A stretch of 64,000 bases of DNA from Sphingomonas sp. PR090111-T3T-6A (GTDB lineage Bacteria > Pseudomonadota > Alphaproteobacteria > Sphingomonadales > Sphingomonadaceae). The notes under the pieces were generated by a model. That model did not search any database, was not told the origin of the DNA, and worked only from the letters and a program-made list of their open reading frames with translations. The stretch's first letter is position 1; each line of letters opens with the position of its first letter. Positions 1 to 8,074 of the stretch are shown here, piece after piece. A program made the translations under genes and the position numbers. Location of the stretch: assembly GCF_000383095.1 (NCBI RefSeq), contig NZ_AORL01000021.1, forward strand, positions 868,001 through 932,000, given 5' to 3'.

Positions 1-84
1 CTGGTGGTTGGCCAACGCATCGCAGCCGCCCGGACATTGATGCCCTCATCGCTCTGCGGGACCGGACATCGGACTAGGACTGAC

Positions 85-498
85 ATGATGCTCAAGAAAC
101 TCAGCATTGCCGTTGCGATCATTTTGGGTGTCCTCGCCGAGGCGAACGGCATCTTCATGCTGGCGTCGCCCGCAAACTGGTATTTCGCGGTGCCCGGCGT
201 CACCACGACCGGGCCTTTCAACCAGCATTTCATCCGCGATATCGGATTCATCTTCCTGTTCATCGGAACGTCGTTCCTGACAGGCGCTTTCCGGCCGCAA
301 TTCCGCACGGTCCTATGGGCTGCCCCGGCACTTTGGCTGAGCGGCCATGCGCTGTTCCACTTCTGGGAGGTCGCGGTCGGCATCTGCGGCGCGTCCGCGC
401 TCGCCCGCGATTTCCCCGCAGTCACCCTGCCGGCGATCCTCGGCTTGCTGATTACCGCGCAATCCATGCGCGACCAGCCGTCCTTGGCCCGCGCCTGA
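85..498 (+). CDS. Small multi-pass membrane protein, unknown function
   Basis: The predicted product is 137 residues with about four hydrophobic segments (near residues 5-25, 52-70, 78-102 and 112-130), so an inner-membrane protein is likely. The ATG at 85 was chosen because the protein becomes hydrophobic at once from there; the frame stays open upstream to position 4, but that part reads like non-coding sequence. It lies 42 bp before the AhpD-like gene on the same strand and may be co-transcribed with it. No catalytic motif is visible and I do not recognise the family; sphingomonads often carry small membrane proteins of this kind beside stress or redox genes. The function is unassigned. 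Confidence 0.7.
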   Translation: MMLKKLSIAVAIILGVLAEANGIFMLASPANWYFAVPGVTTTGPFNQHFIRDIGFIFLFIGTSFLTGAFRPQFRTVLWAAPALWLSGHALFHFWEVAVGICGASALARDFPAVTLPAILGLLITAQSMRDQPSLARA

Positions 499-540
499 GC
501 CGGTTATCCCTGTCCATCCTCTTTCCAACGGAGACGTGAA

Positions 541-1020
541 ATGACCCTGACCCCTCGTCAAAACATCTTCCAGACCGCGTCGGCGGGCGTCAAAGCGATG
601 ATGGCCGTCGAAGGCGCGATCGCGAGCAGCGGCGTCGATCACAGCCTGCTCCATCTGGTGAAGCTGCGCGCATCGCAGATCAACGGCTGCTCCTTCTGCA
701 TCCATATGCACGCCAAGGAAGCCGTGAAGCAGGGCGAAAGCGACATGCGCATCCACCTGCTGAACGCCTGGAGGGAGTCCCCGCTGTTCAACGATCGCGA
801 GCGCGCCGCGCTGGCCTGGACCGAGACGCTGACCACGGTTTCGGAAACGGGTGCGCCGGATGCGCTCTACGAAGAACTCCAGCGTCACTTCAACGAGACG
901 GAGATCGCCTATCTGACCTTCCAGATCGGCGCGATCAATCTCTGGAACCGCCTCCAGATCGGCCTGCGCGCGATCCACGGGGTGGATGCGACCGACAAGC
1001 CGGCAGCGCAGGCGGCCTGA
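541..1020 (+). CDS. AhpD-like carboxymuconolactone decarboxylase family protein
   Basis: The 159-residue protein carries the AhpD-type redox signature C50-S-F-C53 followed by H57, in the context NGCSFCIHMHAKEA, with a conserved upstream Glu (E24). In AhpD-like proteins the two cysteines and the histidine form a peroxidase/disulfide-reductase centre. The length is normal for single-domain members. It probably works in the cytoplasm as an alkylhydroperoxidase-like antioxidant, though the family also includes proteins of unknown substrate. It follows the small membrane protein by 42 bp. A hairpin at 1032-1062 just after the stop codon is a likely terminator. Confidence 0.9.
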   Translation: MTLTPRQNIFQTASAGVKAMMAVEGAIASSGVDHSLLHLVKLRASQINGCSFCIHMHAKEAVKQGESDMRIHLLNAWRESPLFNDRERAALAWTETLTTVSETGAPDALYEELQRHFNETEIAYLTFQIGAINLWNRLQIGLRAIHGVDATDKPAAQAA

Positions 1021-1031
1021 TAGCAATGCAG

Positions 1032-1062
1032 CGAAGGATATGTCTCACCGGCATATCCTTCG
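1032..1062 (+). terminator. Hairpin after the AhpD-like gene
   Basis: An exact 11-bp inverted repeat (1032-1042 with 1052-1062) has a 9-nt loop and starts 12 bp after the stop codon. A short T-run (gattttgg) follows about 10 bp later. It fits a transcription terminator for the rightward gene, though the T-run is not adjacent. Confidence 0.6.
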
Positions 1063-1077
1063 TCAGCAAAGGATTTT

Positions 1078-1120
1078 GGCAGGAGGCACGGCACCGACCC
1101 AGGTCGCCGTGCCTCCTGCC
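1078..1120. terminator. Second, longer hairpin between convergent genes
   Basis: An exact 14-bp inverted repeat (1078-1091 with 1107-1120) encloses a further 5-bp stem (1095-1099 with 1102-1106). It follows the first hairpin by 15 bp and sits between convergent genes. A bidirectional terminator or RNA-stabilising structure is most likely. There is no adjacent T-run on either strand. Confidence 0.5.
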
Positions 1121-1363
1121 ATGAAGGCAGCCCGGCTCCAGTCGCTCCTCTAGGATGCGAATTGCGATCCGCTCGACGGGCGGCATGACCCGCTCTCGAT
1201 CGACGGATATCTCCATCTTCGATTGTGGCGGCGCCTCCGAACTTGCGCGGGCGCTCGCGCGAACCGCCATCCTCTCCGGGACGGCCGCTCCGAAACACGG
1301 GAAGAAGTGGGCGACATGGCCTGACATCCATGCCGCCACACTCTCATTCCATCGCAAACACGA

Positions 1364-2569
1364 TCAGTAGTTGATCGTCCGGACGCTTTCGGCGGCCGCG
1401 AACGCGGTCTCCTTGTCGGCCTTCGGCGGGTAGATCCACACGGTGTTGATCTCCTGCTTGATCTTCTTCGCGTCGGCGCCCGTCACTTCGACCTTCGCCG
1501 TCCAGCCGCGGGTGAAGAGAGCGACGTCCCCGCCGAGATCGAGGCAGGTCACATAGGACGGCTGGTCATAAGGCTTGGTTTCGAGGCCCAGCAGGTCCGT
1601 CGCCGCATTGTGGCCCGCGAACGAGCCGAGGCGGTTCGCATGCTGACACGACATCAAGCAGAAGTGGCCGTCGGCATCGGTGGCCGCCTTCACATTGTCG
1701 CCGGTGGCGAAGACGTTGGCGATGCCGGGCACCCGGAGATCGGCTTCACCGATGATGCGGCCCAGCGGATCGCGCTCGGCCGGGATCTGCGCGGTGAGCG
1801 GGCTGGCGCGCATGCCGGCGGCCCAGACGATGGTGTCGCTCTCGATATACTCGCCGTCGCCGAGGGTCACGCCCTTGCCGTCGAGCGAACCGATGCCGGC
1901 GCCAAGCTTCGATTCCACGCCCAGCCTGTTCAGCGTCTCCTCGATATAGGGACGCGGCTCCGCGCCCATTTCCGGGGCGACCGAGGCCGAGCGATCGACG
2001 ATCACGACGCGGATATCCGCATCATCGCCGAGAATGGCGCGCAGACGGGCGGGCATCTCCGTCGCAACTTCGAGGCCGGTGAAGCCGGCGCCGCCGACGA
2101 CCACGGTGTTGCGGGCCGGCGTCGACGGCTTGGCGGCCAGCGCATGCAGGTGGCGATCGAGAGCCACCGCCTCGTCGAGTTGCGCGGTGCTGAAGGCGTG
2201 CTCGATGCCCGGAATGCCCGGACGGAAGAGATGGCTGCCGGCGGCCAGCACGAGGCGGTCATAAGCGTGCGTGCTAGCCTTGCCGTCGGCATCGACGACG
2301 GTGATCGTGTTCGCGGCCGTGTCGATCGTCTCGGCGCGGCCCCGGATGTAGTGGATGTCGAGCGCGTTGAAGAGATCGCTCAGCGGCGCGGCCATCGTTT
2401 CCGGCTTCTGCTCATAGAGGCGCGGGCGGATCACGAGATGCGGCTCCGGCGACACCACGGCGATGCGCAGCGCTTCGGGCGAGACGCCTTGATCGTGACG
2501 CACCTTCGCCGCGGCGATCGCCGCATACATGCCGGCAAAGCCCGCGCCGATGATGATGATCTGTTGCAT
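1364..2569 (-). CDS. NAD(P)/FAD-dependent oxidoreductase, type II NADH dehydrogenase-like
   Basis: This 401-residue flavoprotein has the two-dinucleotide-fold layout. The FAD-binding GAGFAG lies at residues 8-13, a second Rossmann motif (GGAGFTGLE) near residue 158, and the FAD-contacting FATGD near residue 300. Size and order match type II NADH:quinone oxidoreductases and related disulfide-reductase-fold enzymes, which pass electrons from NADH to quinone at the inner membrane. The ATG at 2569 was preferred over upstream in-frame starts because AAGGAA sits at the right distance and the FAD motif then begins at residue 8. It converges on the AhpD-like gene and has no obvious operon partner. 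The true electron acceptor is unknown. Confidence 0.85.
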   Translation of the reverse strand: MQQIIIIGAGFAGMYAAIAAAKVRHDQGVSPEALRIAVVSPEPHLVIRPRLYEQKPETMAAPLSDLFNALDIHYIRGRAETIDTAANTITVVDADGKASTHAYDRLVLAAGSHLFRPGIPGIEHAFSTAQLDEAVALDRHLHALAAKPSTPARNTVVVGGAGFTGLEVATEMPARLRAILGDDADIRVVIVDRSASVAPEMGAEPRPYIEETLNRLGVESKLGAGIGSLDGKGVTLGDGEYIESDTIVWAAGMRASPLTAQIPAERDPLGRIIGEADLRVPGIANVFATGDNVKAATDADGHFCLMSCQHANRLGSFAGHNAATDLLGLETKPYDQPSYVTCLDLGGDVALFTRGWTAKVEVTGADAKKIKQEINTVWIYPPKADKETAFAAAESVRTINY

Positions 2570-2996
2570 GACGTATTCCTTCTTCAGAGGTTGGCGTTGC
2601 ACCCTGCTCAACGGACGCTCGGTCACTGTCAGGTCGACGATTTCGGATGTCCCGGTTCGGGCGCTCCGCCCTCCCCCTCACACCGCGAAAGGGAGATCCT
2701 CTCCCGGAGCCGCGAGGCTTGCCCGGCGACGGGAAGATGCGGGGCGATGGGCTCGCGGCCCGCTCCGAGGGGCATGTCACGGCCGGATCGTTCTCGATGG
2801 CGGGACTTTCCCGCGTCGGCCGGGGCCGCGATCTGCTCGGCGCGTTCCATAGCGAAAGCAGATCGCTCACCGCACATCGGAGGCAAAGGCCCAAGACGCA
2901 CAGGAAAGACTATACCAAAAGAGAGGAGCCCCTAACCTTGAGGGAGAGCAGCGGAAGAAATTCGCGGGGTTTAGCCAGGAAACACCCGCCCTAGCA
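2570..2996. other. 427-bp stretch without a recognisable gene
   Basis: The sequence between the flavoprotein start and the short-chain dehydrogenase remnant holds the promoter region of the leftward flavoprotein gene. Open frames on both strands are low-complexity Arg/Pro/Gly-rich shadows. No RNA gene or strong hairpin was seen. It may be decayed coding DNA, as its right neighbour is. Confidence 0.4.
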
Positions 2997-3283
2997 GGAG
3001 ATCGAAATTACGACGCGCATTTCCGGACGAACAAGCGTTCCGTCTTCTTCGGTGTGCAGAAAATCCTTCCGCTCCTGCGCGACGGCGGCTCGATCCCGAG
3101 CAAACCCGGCATCCCGACCGATCATCTGCCGAACCTCGAAGTCGCGCTATCGGAGACGATCCCGGCCGGCCGCCTCGGCAGGGCGCAGGAATTGGCGCAG
3201 GCGGCGCTCTCCTCGCCGGACCGGACGGCAGCTCCGTCAACGGCATGACGCTCCGCGTGGACGGCGGGATCACGCTCACCTGA
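2997..3283 (+). pseudogene. Remnant of a short-chain dehydrogenase/reductase (SDR)
   Basis: Two pieces of the SDR fold can be read. From about 3006 the frame gives NYDAHFRTNKRSVFFGVQKI and then LPLLRDGGSI, matching the mid-domain helix and strand of classical SDRs. It then jumps directly to a PGIPTDHLPNL-like stretch and ETIPAGRLGRAQELAQAAL, the C-terminal part. The SDR ending GSSVNGMTLRVDGG is in another frame and stops at 3283. The cofactor motif, the catalytic Ser and the YxxxK block are therefore missing, and there is a frameshift near 3200. It is clearly non-functional as an SDR and marks gene decay beside the catabolic island. Confidence 0.8.
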
Positions 3284-3307
3284 TGCAGGATGGGATGGGA
3301 ACGACCC

Positions 3308-4501
3308 TCAGGCGAACGGCCGATCGATGGCCGGCTGCGGCTGAGTGAACCAGCGGGGGCCGGCCTCGGTCATGTAGAAATGATCCTCCAGCCGCACGCC
3401 GAAGCGGTCGGGCACCACGATCATCGGTTCGTTGGAGAAGCACATCCCCGTGTCCAGCGGCGTCCGGTCGCCCCGCACCAGATAGGCAGGCTCATGGATC
3501 GACAGGCCGATGCCGTGGCCCGTCCGATGCGGGAGCCCCGGCAGGCGATAATCCGGCCCCAGCCCCGCCTTTGCCAGCACCACGCGGGCCGCATCGTCGA
3601 CGCTTTCGCACGGCGCGCCGGGGACGGCCGCGGCGAAGGCGGCGGCCTGCGCTTCCTTCTCGACCTCCCAGATGGCGCGCGCCTCATCCGACGGTTTGCC
3701 GAAGGCATAGGTGCGCGTGATGTCGGAATGATAGCCCTCGACCGTGCAACCCGTATCGATGAGCACAAGATCGCCCTCCTCCAGCCACTGCTCGCCGGGA
3801 AGGCCGTGCGGGAACGCCGTGGCGCGGCCATATTGCACGATGCAGAAGCTGGAGCCCGACGCGCCCATCGCGCGATGGGCCTCGTCGATGAAGCGCTTCA
3901 CCTCGGTGGTGGTGATGCCAGGCGCCATGATGCGCGCGGCGCGGCGATGCACCTCCAGCGTCATGTCCTTGGCCTGCTGCATCAGCGCGATCTCGGCGGG
4001 GGACTTGCGCATGCGGCAGCCGTCGATCGCGGGCGCGCCATCGACCAGTTCGACGCCCGGAGCGGCCCGGCGCAGTCGCTCGGCCATCTGGAAGGGCAGC
4101 GCCGGATCGATCGCCAGCCGCCGCACGCCCATCCCCGCCAGCGCATCGGCGACGAGCGCGTGCGGATTCTCGTCCTCCTGCCAGAGGCGGATGTCGACAT
4201 CGATCAACAGATCCGCCTGTAACGACCCCAACTCGAAGTGCGGGCAGACCATCACCGGCTCGCCACGCACCGGCAACAACATCGCCACCAGCCGCTCGGT
4301 CGCGCCCCATGGCACGCCTGCGAAATAGCGCAGCGACGCACCCGCGTTGATGAGCAAGGCATCGGCACCCATCGTCTCGGTGAGACCACGCGCGCGCTCG
4401 ATGCGATGGAGCCGCTCCGCGCGGGTGATCCCGGCGGCCGGGGTCGCCCACGGGCCGATGGCGGCGAGTTCGGCTGCGGCGGTGGAGCCTCCGATGGTCA
4501 T
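3308..4501 (-). CDS. M24 family metallopeptidase (Xaa-Pro aminopeptidase/prolidase-like)
   Basis: The 397-residue protein has a creatinase-like N-terminal half and a pita-bread C-terminal half. All five dinuclear metal ligands of family M24 are present: D249 (LIDTG), D260 (HSDITRT), H329 (TGHGIG), E358 (SNEP) and E372 (RLEDHF). Members cleave peptides with proline in the second position; this one probably acts on X-Pro or X-hydroxyproline peptides in the cytoplasm. Its ATG overlaps the stop of the upstream dehydrogenase (ATGA), so the two are translationally coupled. In the context of an epimerase and deaminase it could release hydroxyproline from peptides; that role is inferred. Creatinase-like activity on another substrate is possible. 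Confidence 0.85.
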   Translation of the reverse strand: MTIGGSTAAAELAAIGPWATPAAGITRAERLHRIERARGLTETMGADALLINAGASLRYFAGVPWGATERLVAMLLPVRGEPVMVCPHFELGSLQADLLIDVDIRLWQEDENPHALVADALAGMGVRRLAIDPALPFQMAERLRRAAPGVELVDGAPAIDGCRMRKSPAEIALMQQAKDMTLEVHRRAARIMAPGITTTEVKRFIDEAHRAMGASGSSFCIVQYGRATAFPHGLPGEQWLEEGDLVLIDTGCTVEGYHSDITRTYAFGKPSDEARAIWEVEKEAQAAAFAAAVPGAPCESVDDAARVVLAKAGLGPDYRLPGLPHRTGHGIGLSIHEPAYLVRGDRTPLDTGMCFSNEPMIVVPDRFGVRLEDHFYMTEAGPRWFTQPQPAIDRPFA

Positions 4502-5754
4502 GTCCGTCTTCCTCGTCCGGCGAAGCGTTCGAGGTCGAACGCGTCGATCTTCACAGGCGGCCTTTCGCCCATCGCGAGCGCGCCGACAATCTCGCCGGTG
4601 ATAGGCGCAAGCGTAAGCCCCAGATGCTGATGCCCGAAGGCGTAGAGCAGATTGCCCGCCCGCGCACTGCGGCCGATCGCGGGGAGATAGTCGGGCAGCG
4701 TGGGCCGCGCGCCCATCCAGCGCTCGAACGGCCCCCGCATCGGCAGGCCCAGTTCGAGGACATGCCGTTCCAGCCGCGCCCATTTGGCGGGATCGGGGGC
4801 CGCGTCCGGCTCGCCCAGTTCGACGAAGCTCGCCGCCTGCACGCAATCGGCATAGCGCGTGACGATCATCGAGCGATCCTCGAACACCAGGGGCGGCAGG
4901 TGCGCCGGCCAGTCATGGCTTCGCGCACGGATATGATAGCCGCGTTCCGCGATGATCGGCGCCCTATGCCCCAGCGGCGCGATCAGCCCGCCGGATCGCA
5001 CGCCCGCCGCGAGCACGACATGATCCGGCACCTCGGCGGCGCTACCCTCGATCGAGACGCCAGCCCGTCCGCCGACAAGCTCCAGGCGTGCCCGCCCCCG
5101 CACGATCTCGCCGCCGACAGCGCGGAAGGCCGTCTCCAGCGCCTCGGCGAGGCGGCTGAGATCGTCGATCTGCCCTGTATTCTCGAACCGGATCGCGCCG
5201 GCGGGGTCTGCCCCCAGCAGCGAGGCCAGTGTCCGCCGCTCTCCTTCATCGATATCGTGGAAGCGTGCGGTGCCGGTATCGGCATTTGCCCATGCGGCCC
5301 GCCCCTTCATGGCGGCAGCAGGGCTGCCCCAGAGCACATAATGCCCATCCTCGCGCAACAAGCCTCGCTCCGGCAGGCTCTCCGCGAAACGACGCCATGC
5401 CGGCATCGCCTCCGCGAGCAGCGCCGACAGCGCGGCCTTCCCCGTCTCGAACCGATGCGGCCTTGCGGCGCCCATCATGCGCCAGGCGAAGGGCGCCCAC
5501 GCCCGCCACTGCCCCGGCGGCAGGGCCAGCGCGCCACCCCGCGAGAAGAGCCACCCCGGCGCCGAGCGGATCGCCGCGCGCGAGGCCAGCGGCTCGACCT
5601 GTTCGATCGCGACATGCCCGGCATTGCCCCATGAAGCCGCACGGCGATCCGGATCGGCCTCGACCAGCCTCGCCGCCAGTCCTCGACGCGCCAGCGCCAG
5701 TCCGCTCGCCAGCCCGACGACTCCGCCCCCGATGATGATCGCCGTTTTCTGCAT
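4498..5754 (-). CDS. FAD-dependent D-amino acid dehydrogenase, probable cis-4-hydroxy-D-proline dehydrogenase
   Basis: The 418-residue protein is a DadA/glycine-oxidase-type flavoenzyme. It has the FAD Rossmann motif GGGVVG at residues 9-14, an acidic residue closing the second strand, SWGNAGHV at about 42-49, and a C-terminal FGHQHLGLTLAPITG that contacts the flavin. Enzymes of this group oxidise D-amino acids and feed electrons to the respiratory chain. Together with the 4-hydroxyproline epimerase and DHDPS-family gene nearby, oxidation of cis-4-hydroxy-D-proline to pyrroline-4-hydroxy-2-carboxylate is the best guess. The ATG at 5754 starts right at the FAD domain. It is the first gene of a two-gene leftward operon; an operator-like element lies 31 bp upstream. 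Confidence 0.8.
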   Translation of the reverse strand: MQKTAIIIGGGVVGLASGLALARRGLAARLVEADPDRRAASWGNAGHVAIEQVEPLASRAAIRSAPGWLFSRGGALALPPGQWRAWAPFAWRMMGAARPHRFETGKAALSALLAEAMPAWRRFAESLPERGLLREDGHYVLWGSPAAAMKGRAAWANADTGTARFHDIDEGERRTLASLLGADPAGAIRFENTGQIDDLSRLAEALETAFRAVGGEIVRGRARLELVGGRAGVSIEGSAAEVPDHVVLAAGVRSGGLIAPLGHRAPIIAERGYHIRARSHDWPAHLPPLVFEDRSMIVTRYADCVQAASFVELGEPDAAPDPAKWARLERHVLELGLPMRGPFERWMGARPTLPDYLPAIGRSARAGNLLYAFGHQHLGLTLAPITGEIVGALAMGERPPVKIDAFDLERFAGRGRRT

Positions 5755-5784
5755 GGCCCGCCTTGATGGACACTCGCCCCTATC

Positions 5785-5800
5785 GTATACGGTATATATG
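5785..5800. promoter_or_regulatory. Candidate GntR operator, copy 1 (GTATACGGTAT + AT-rich tail)
   Basis: GTATACGGTAT at 5785-5795, followed by atatg, lies between the divergent dehydrogenase and gntR genes. The core CGTATACG is palindromic, as is usual for operators of FCD-type GntR regulators. The same 11-mer occurs in the same orientation at 11485-11495, and both copies sit 27-31 bp before a leftward start codon. It may overlap the core promoter. Confidence 0.6.
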
Positions 5801-5859
5801 TTCAACCAACCCTGTGCACCGGTGAACGGTCCGGCGATCCGGCTGGAGGCCGATTTCCG

Positions 5860-6507
5860 ATGAGCATCGTCGTTCGCACGCTGTCCGAACAGATCTTCAA
5901 TATCGTCCGCGAACGGATCGTTTCCGGCAAGCTCCCGGTCGACCTGCCGATCCGTCAGGACGCGCTCGCCAGCGAACTGGGTGTCAGCAAGATACCGCTG
6001 CGCGAGGCGTTCGGCCGGCTGGAGCAGGAAGGCCTGCTGGTCAGCCAGGCCAATCGCGGTTTCTTCGTGCGCGCCATGTCGGCGGACGAGGCGGAGGAAA
6101 TCTTCGCCCTGCGTCTCTCGATCGAACCTGACGCCGTCGCCGCCGCGTCACTCGCCGCCACCGAGGCGGACCAGAAGGCCGCGCGGGACGCTTTCGCCGC
6201 ACTCGACGAGGCGGCGTCCTCGGGGCAGCTCGACGACGTCGCCACCCGCAATCGCGATTTCCATATGGCGCTGGTCCGCCCGAGCGGCCGGTTGCTCACC
6301 ACCCAGCTCGTCGAGCGTCTTCAGGTGCTGTCGGAACGCTATGTCCACAAGCATCTCGAACCCGCCGGCCGCGAGGACCGGGCGCATCTGGAGCATGGGG
6401 TGCTACTGGAAGCCTGGGCCTCGCGCGATGCGGAACGCGCCAGGTCGCTCGCCGCCGAACATATCGGTGCGACCCTCGCAGACCTTCGCCGCCAGCTCGG
6501 CCGCTGA
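5860..6507 (+). CDS. GntR family transcriptional regulator (FadR subfamily, FCD domain)
   Basis: The 215-residue protein has an N-terminal winged helix-turn-helix (about residues 8-75, with LASELGVSKIPLREAFGRLE as the recognition region) and an all-helical FCD ligand domain. The domain retains the Asp/His metal-ligand pattern (NRDFHMAL, HLEHGVL, AEHIG). FCD regulators usually repress adjacent catabolic genes until a carboxylic or amino acid ligand binds. It is transcribed divergently from the D-amino acid dehydrogenase/peptidase operon, with a palindromic GTATACGGTAT element in between and a second copy before the deaminase/epimerase/permease operon, so it is the obvious local regulator. The start at 5860 precedes the HTH by the usual short leader. 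Confidence 0.9.
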   Translation: MSIVVRTLSEQIFNIVRERIVSGKLPVDLPIRQDALASELGVSKIPLREAFGRLEQEGLLVSQANRGFFVRAMSADEAEEIFALRLSIEPDAVAAASLAATEADQKAARDAFAALDEAASSGQLDDVATRNRDFHMALVRPSGRLLTTQLVERLQVLSERYVHKHLEPAGREDRAHLEHGVLLEAWASRDAERARSLAAEHIGATLADLRRQLGR

Positions 6508-6532
6508 TCCTTTCCTTATTCGGAGTCCCCGC

Positions 6533-7624
6533 ATGATCCTCGCGCTCGCCCTCGCGCTTCAAGCCGCCACGCCGGCACCGGCCGCCTCTCCTGCTCCGAT
6601 CGCTCCCGTAGCCGAGACCAAATGGCCGGCGAAGGAAGCGAACTATGTCGTGCGCGATTTCCACTTCCGCTCGGGCGAGACGATGGCGGAGGTCCGTCTC
6701 CACTACACGACGCTCGGGGAGCCGCATCGCAATGCGAAGGGTGAGATCGACAATGCGGTGATGGTGCTCCACGGCACTGGCGGCAGCGGCCACCAGTTTC
6801 TCGTGCCCCAGTTCGCCGACGAGCTGTACGGCCCCGGCCAGCCGCTCGACATCCGCAAATACTGGATCATCCTGCCGGACAATATCGGCCACGGGAAATC
6901 GTCGAAGCCGTCCGACGGGCTGCGGATGAAATTCCCGCATTACGACTATGGCGACATGGTGGAGTTGCAGCACCACCTGCTCGTCGACGGCCTCGGCATC
7001 GCACATGCCCGGCTGATCATGGGCACATCGATGGGCTGCATGCACGGCTTCGTCTGGGGCGAGACCTATCCGGATTATGCCCGCGCGCTGATGCCGCTCG
7101 CCTGCGAGCCGATCGAGCTGGCGGGGCTCAACCGCATGTGGCGGCAGATGATCGTCGACGGGATCGAGGCCGATCCAGCCTGGGCTGGCGGCAACTATAC
7201 GCAGCAGCCACAGGAAGGGCTGAGGCTGGCGGAATCGATCCTCGTCATCGCCGGCGGGGCACCGCTCAACTTCCAGAAGCTCTATCCGAAGCGTGACGCC
7301 GCCGTCGCCTATGTCCGCGAGCGCATTGCCAAGGGGGTGGCCGGGCTCGACGCCAACGATCTGATCTATCAGGTCGATTCCTCGCGCACCTATGATCCCT
7401 GGCCGAAGCTGGAGACGATCAGGACGCCGATGACGTGGATCAACTCGGCCGACGACTTCATCAATCCGCGCAACTTCCCTTATCCTCAGGAGGCGCTGAA
7501 GCGGATGCCCAACACGCGCTTCCGCCTGATCCCCGAAACCACCGACACGCACGGCCACGGCACGCACACATGGGCAGTCAACTGGAAGGCCGATCTGGCG
7601 GACCTGCTCAAGCGCACGGAATAA
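6533..7624 (+). CDS. Alpha/beta hydrolase of the MetX-like (homoserine acetyltransferase) group
   Basis: The 363-residue protein begins with a hydrophobic, Ala/Pro-rich leader (about residues 1-28) that may export it. It then has an alpha/beta-hydrolase core: oxyanion motif HGTGG at 80-84, nucleophile elbow GTSMGC with S166, an acidic stretch WINSADDFINP and a late HGHGTHTW for the catalytic His. The layout resembles homoserine O-acetyltransferases, but the elbow is GTSMGC where MetX usually has GGSMGG. A plain esterase or amidase role is likelier. The ATG at 6533 follows gntR by 25 bp, so it may be in the same transcript. Its substrate in the hydroxyproline-like island is unknown. Confidence 0.75.
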   Translation: MILALALALQAATPAPAASPAPIAPVAETKWPAKEANYVVRDFHFRSGETMAEVRLHYTTLGEPHRNAKGEIDNAVMVLHGTGGSGHQFLVPQFADELYGPGQPLDIRKYWIILPDNIGHGKSSKPSDGLRMKFPHYDYGDMVELQHHLLVDGLGIAHARLIMGTSMGCMHGFVWGETYPDYARALMPLACEPIELAGLNRMWRQMIVDGIEADPAWAGGNYTQQPQEGLRLAESILVIAGGAPLNFQKLYPKRDAAVAYVRERIAKGVAGLDANDLIYQVDSSRTYDPWPKLETIRTPMTWINSADDFINPRNFPYPQEALKRMPNTRFRLIPETTDTHGHGTHTWAVNWKADLADLLKRTE

Positions 7625-7627
7625 CCC

Positions 7628-8074
7628 TCAACGCGCCGAAGCGTGCGCCTCATAGCTGGAGACATGGTTCATCGCGATCACCCAGCGCCCTTTGATCTTG
7701 CGGAACAGGTGGGTGTTGATGCCCTCCTGCGGATGTTCGGGGCGTTCGAGATGATAATGGCCGACCAGCATGGCCGCGTCCGGCGCGAGGATATCCACCT
7801 TCATGTCGTAGAAATGGAGCATCCCCCGGCGCTCGGGCGCGCCGCCGTAATCGCGGACATAATGGTCGAGCGTGCCCTGCCAGTCCGCCTGCATCTTGCC
7901 GCCCGACACGAAGACGACGCCCGGATTGGCGAAGCCCGCCATATAGCCGGCGAAGTCGCCCCGGTTCCACGCCCGCTCCATGTCCGCCACGACATGGAGG
8001 ATGGCCGCGCGCTCCACCTCGGCCGGGGGAGCGGGCGCGGCTGCGACCAGCAGCAATGCGGCCAGCGCCTTCAT
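7628..8074 (-). CDS. DUF4440/SnoaL-like (NTF2 fold) exported protein
   Basis: The 148-residue protein has a short N-terminal signal-like segment (residues 1-18) and then a cone-shaped NTF2-like domain with the usual pattern VVADMERAWNRGD ... GMLHFYDMKVDILAPDAAMLVGHY broken over the barrel strands. NTF2-fold proteins bind small ligands or act as isomerases or hydrolases. The start overlaps the permease stop by 4 bp (ATGA), so it is the last gene of the deaminase-epimerase-permease operon. It may bind a pathway intermediate. It converges within 3 bp of the alpha/beta hydrolase. Confidence 0.7.
   Translation of the reverse strand: MKALAALLLVAAAPAPPAEVERAAILHVVADMERAWNRGDFAGYMAGFANPGVVFVSGGKMQADWQGTLDHYVRDYGGAPERRGMLHFYDMKVDILAPDAAMLVGHYHLERPEHPQEGINTHLFRKIKGRWVIAMNHVSSYEAHASAR

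Larger units (their letters stand above)
1021..1363. other. 343-bp convergent intergenic stretch
   Basis: It holds the two hairpins at 1032-1062 and 1078-1120. The rest, about 1121-1363, contains only short overlapping open frames on both strands (for example 1155-1370 on the plus strand). None has a ribosome binding site plus a recognisable protein pattern, so I see no supportable gene there. Confidence 0.5.

Noticed and set aside
1155-1370. Small plus-strand gene between the convergent genes
   Set aside because: No ribosome binding site or recognisable protein; it overlaps the flavoprotein stop.
1610-2935. A 441-codon open frame antisense to the flavoprotein gene
   Set aside because: It covers the well-supported flavoprotein in reverse and ends in low-complexity sequence.
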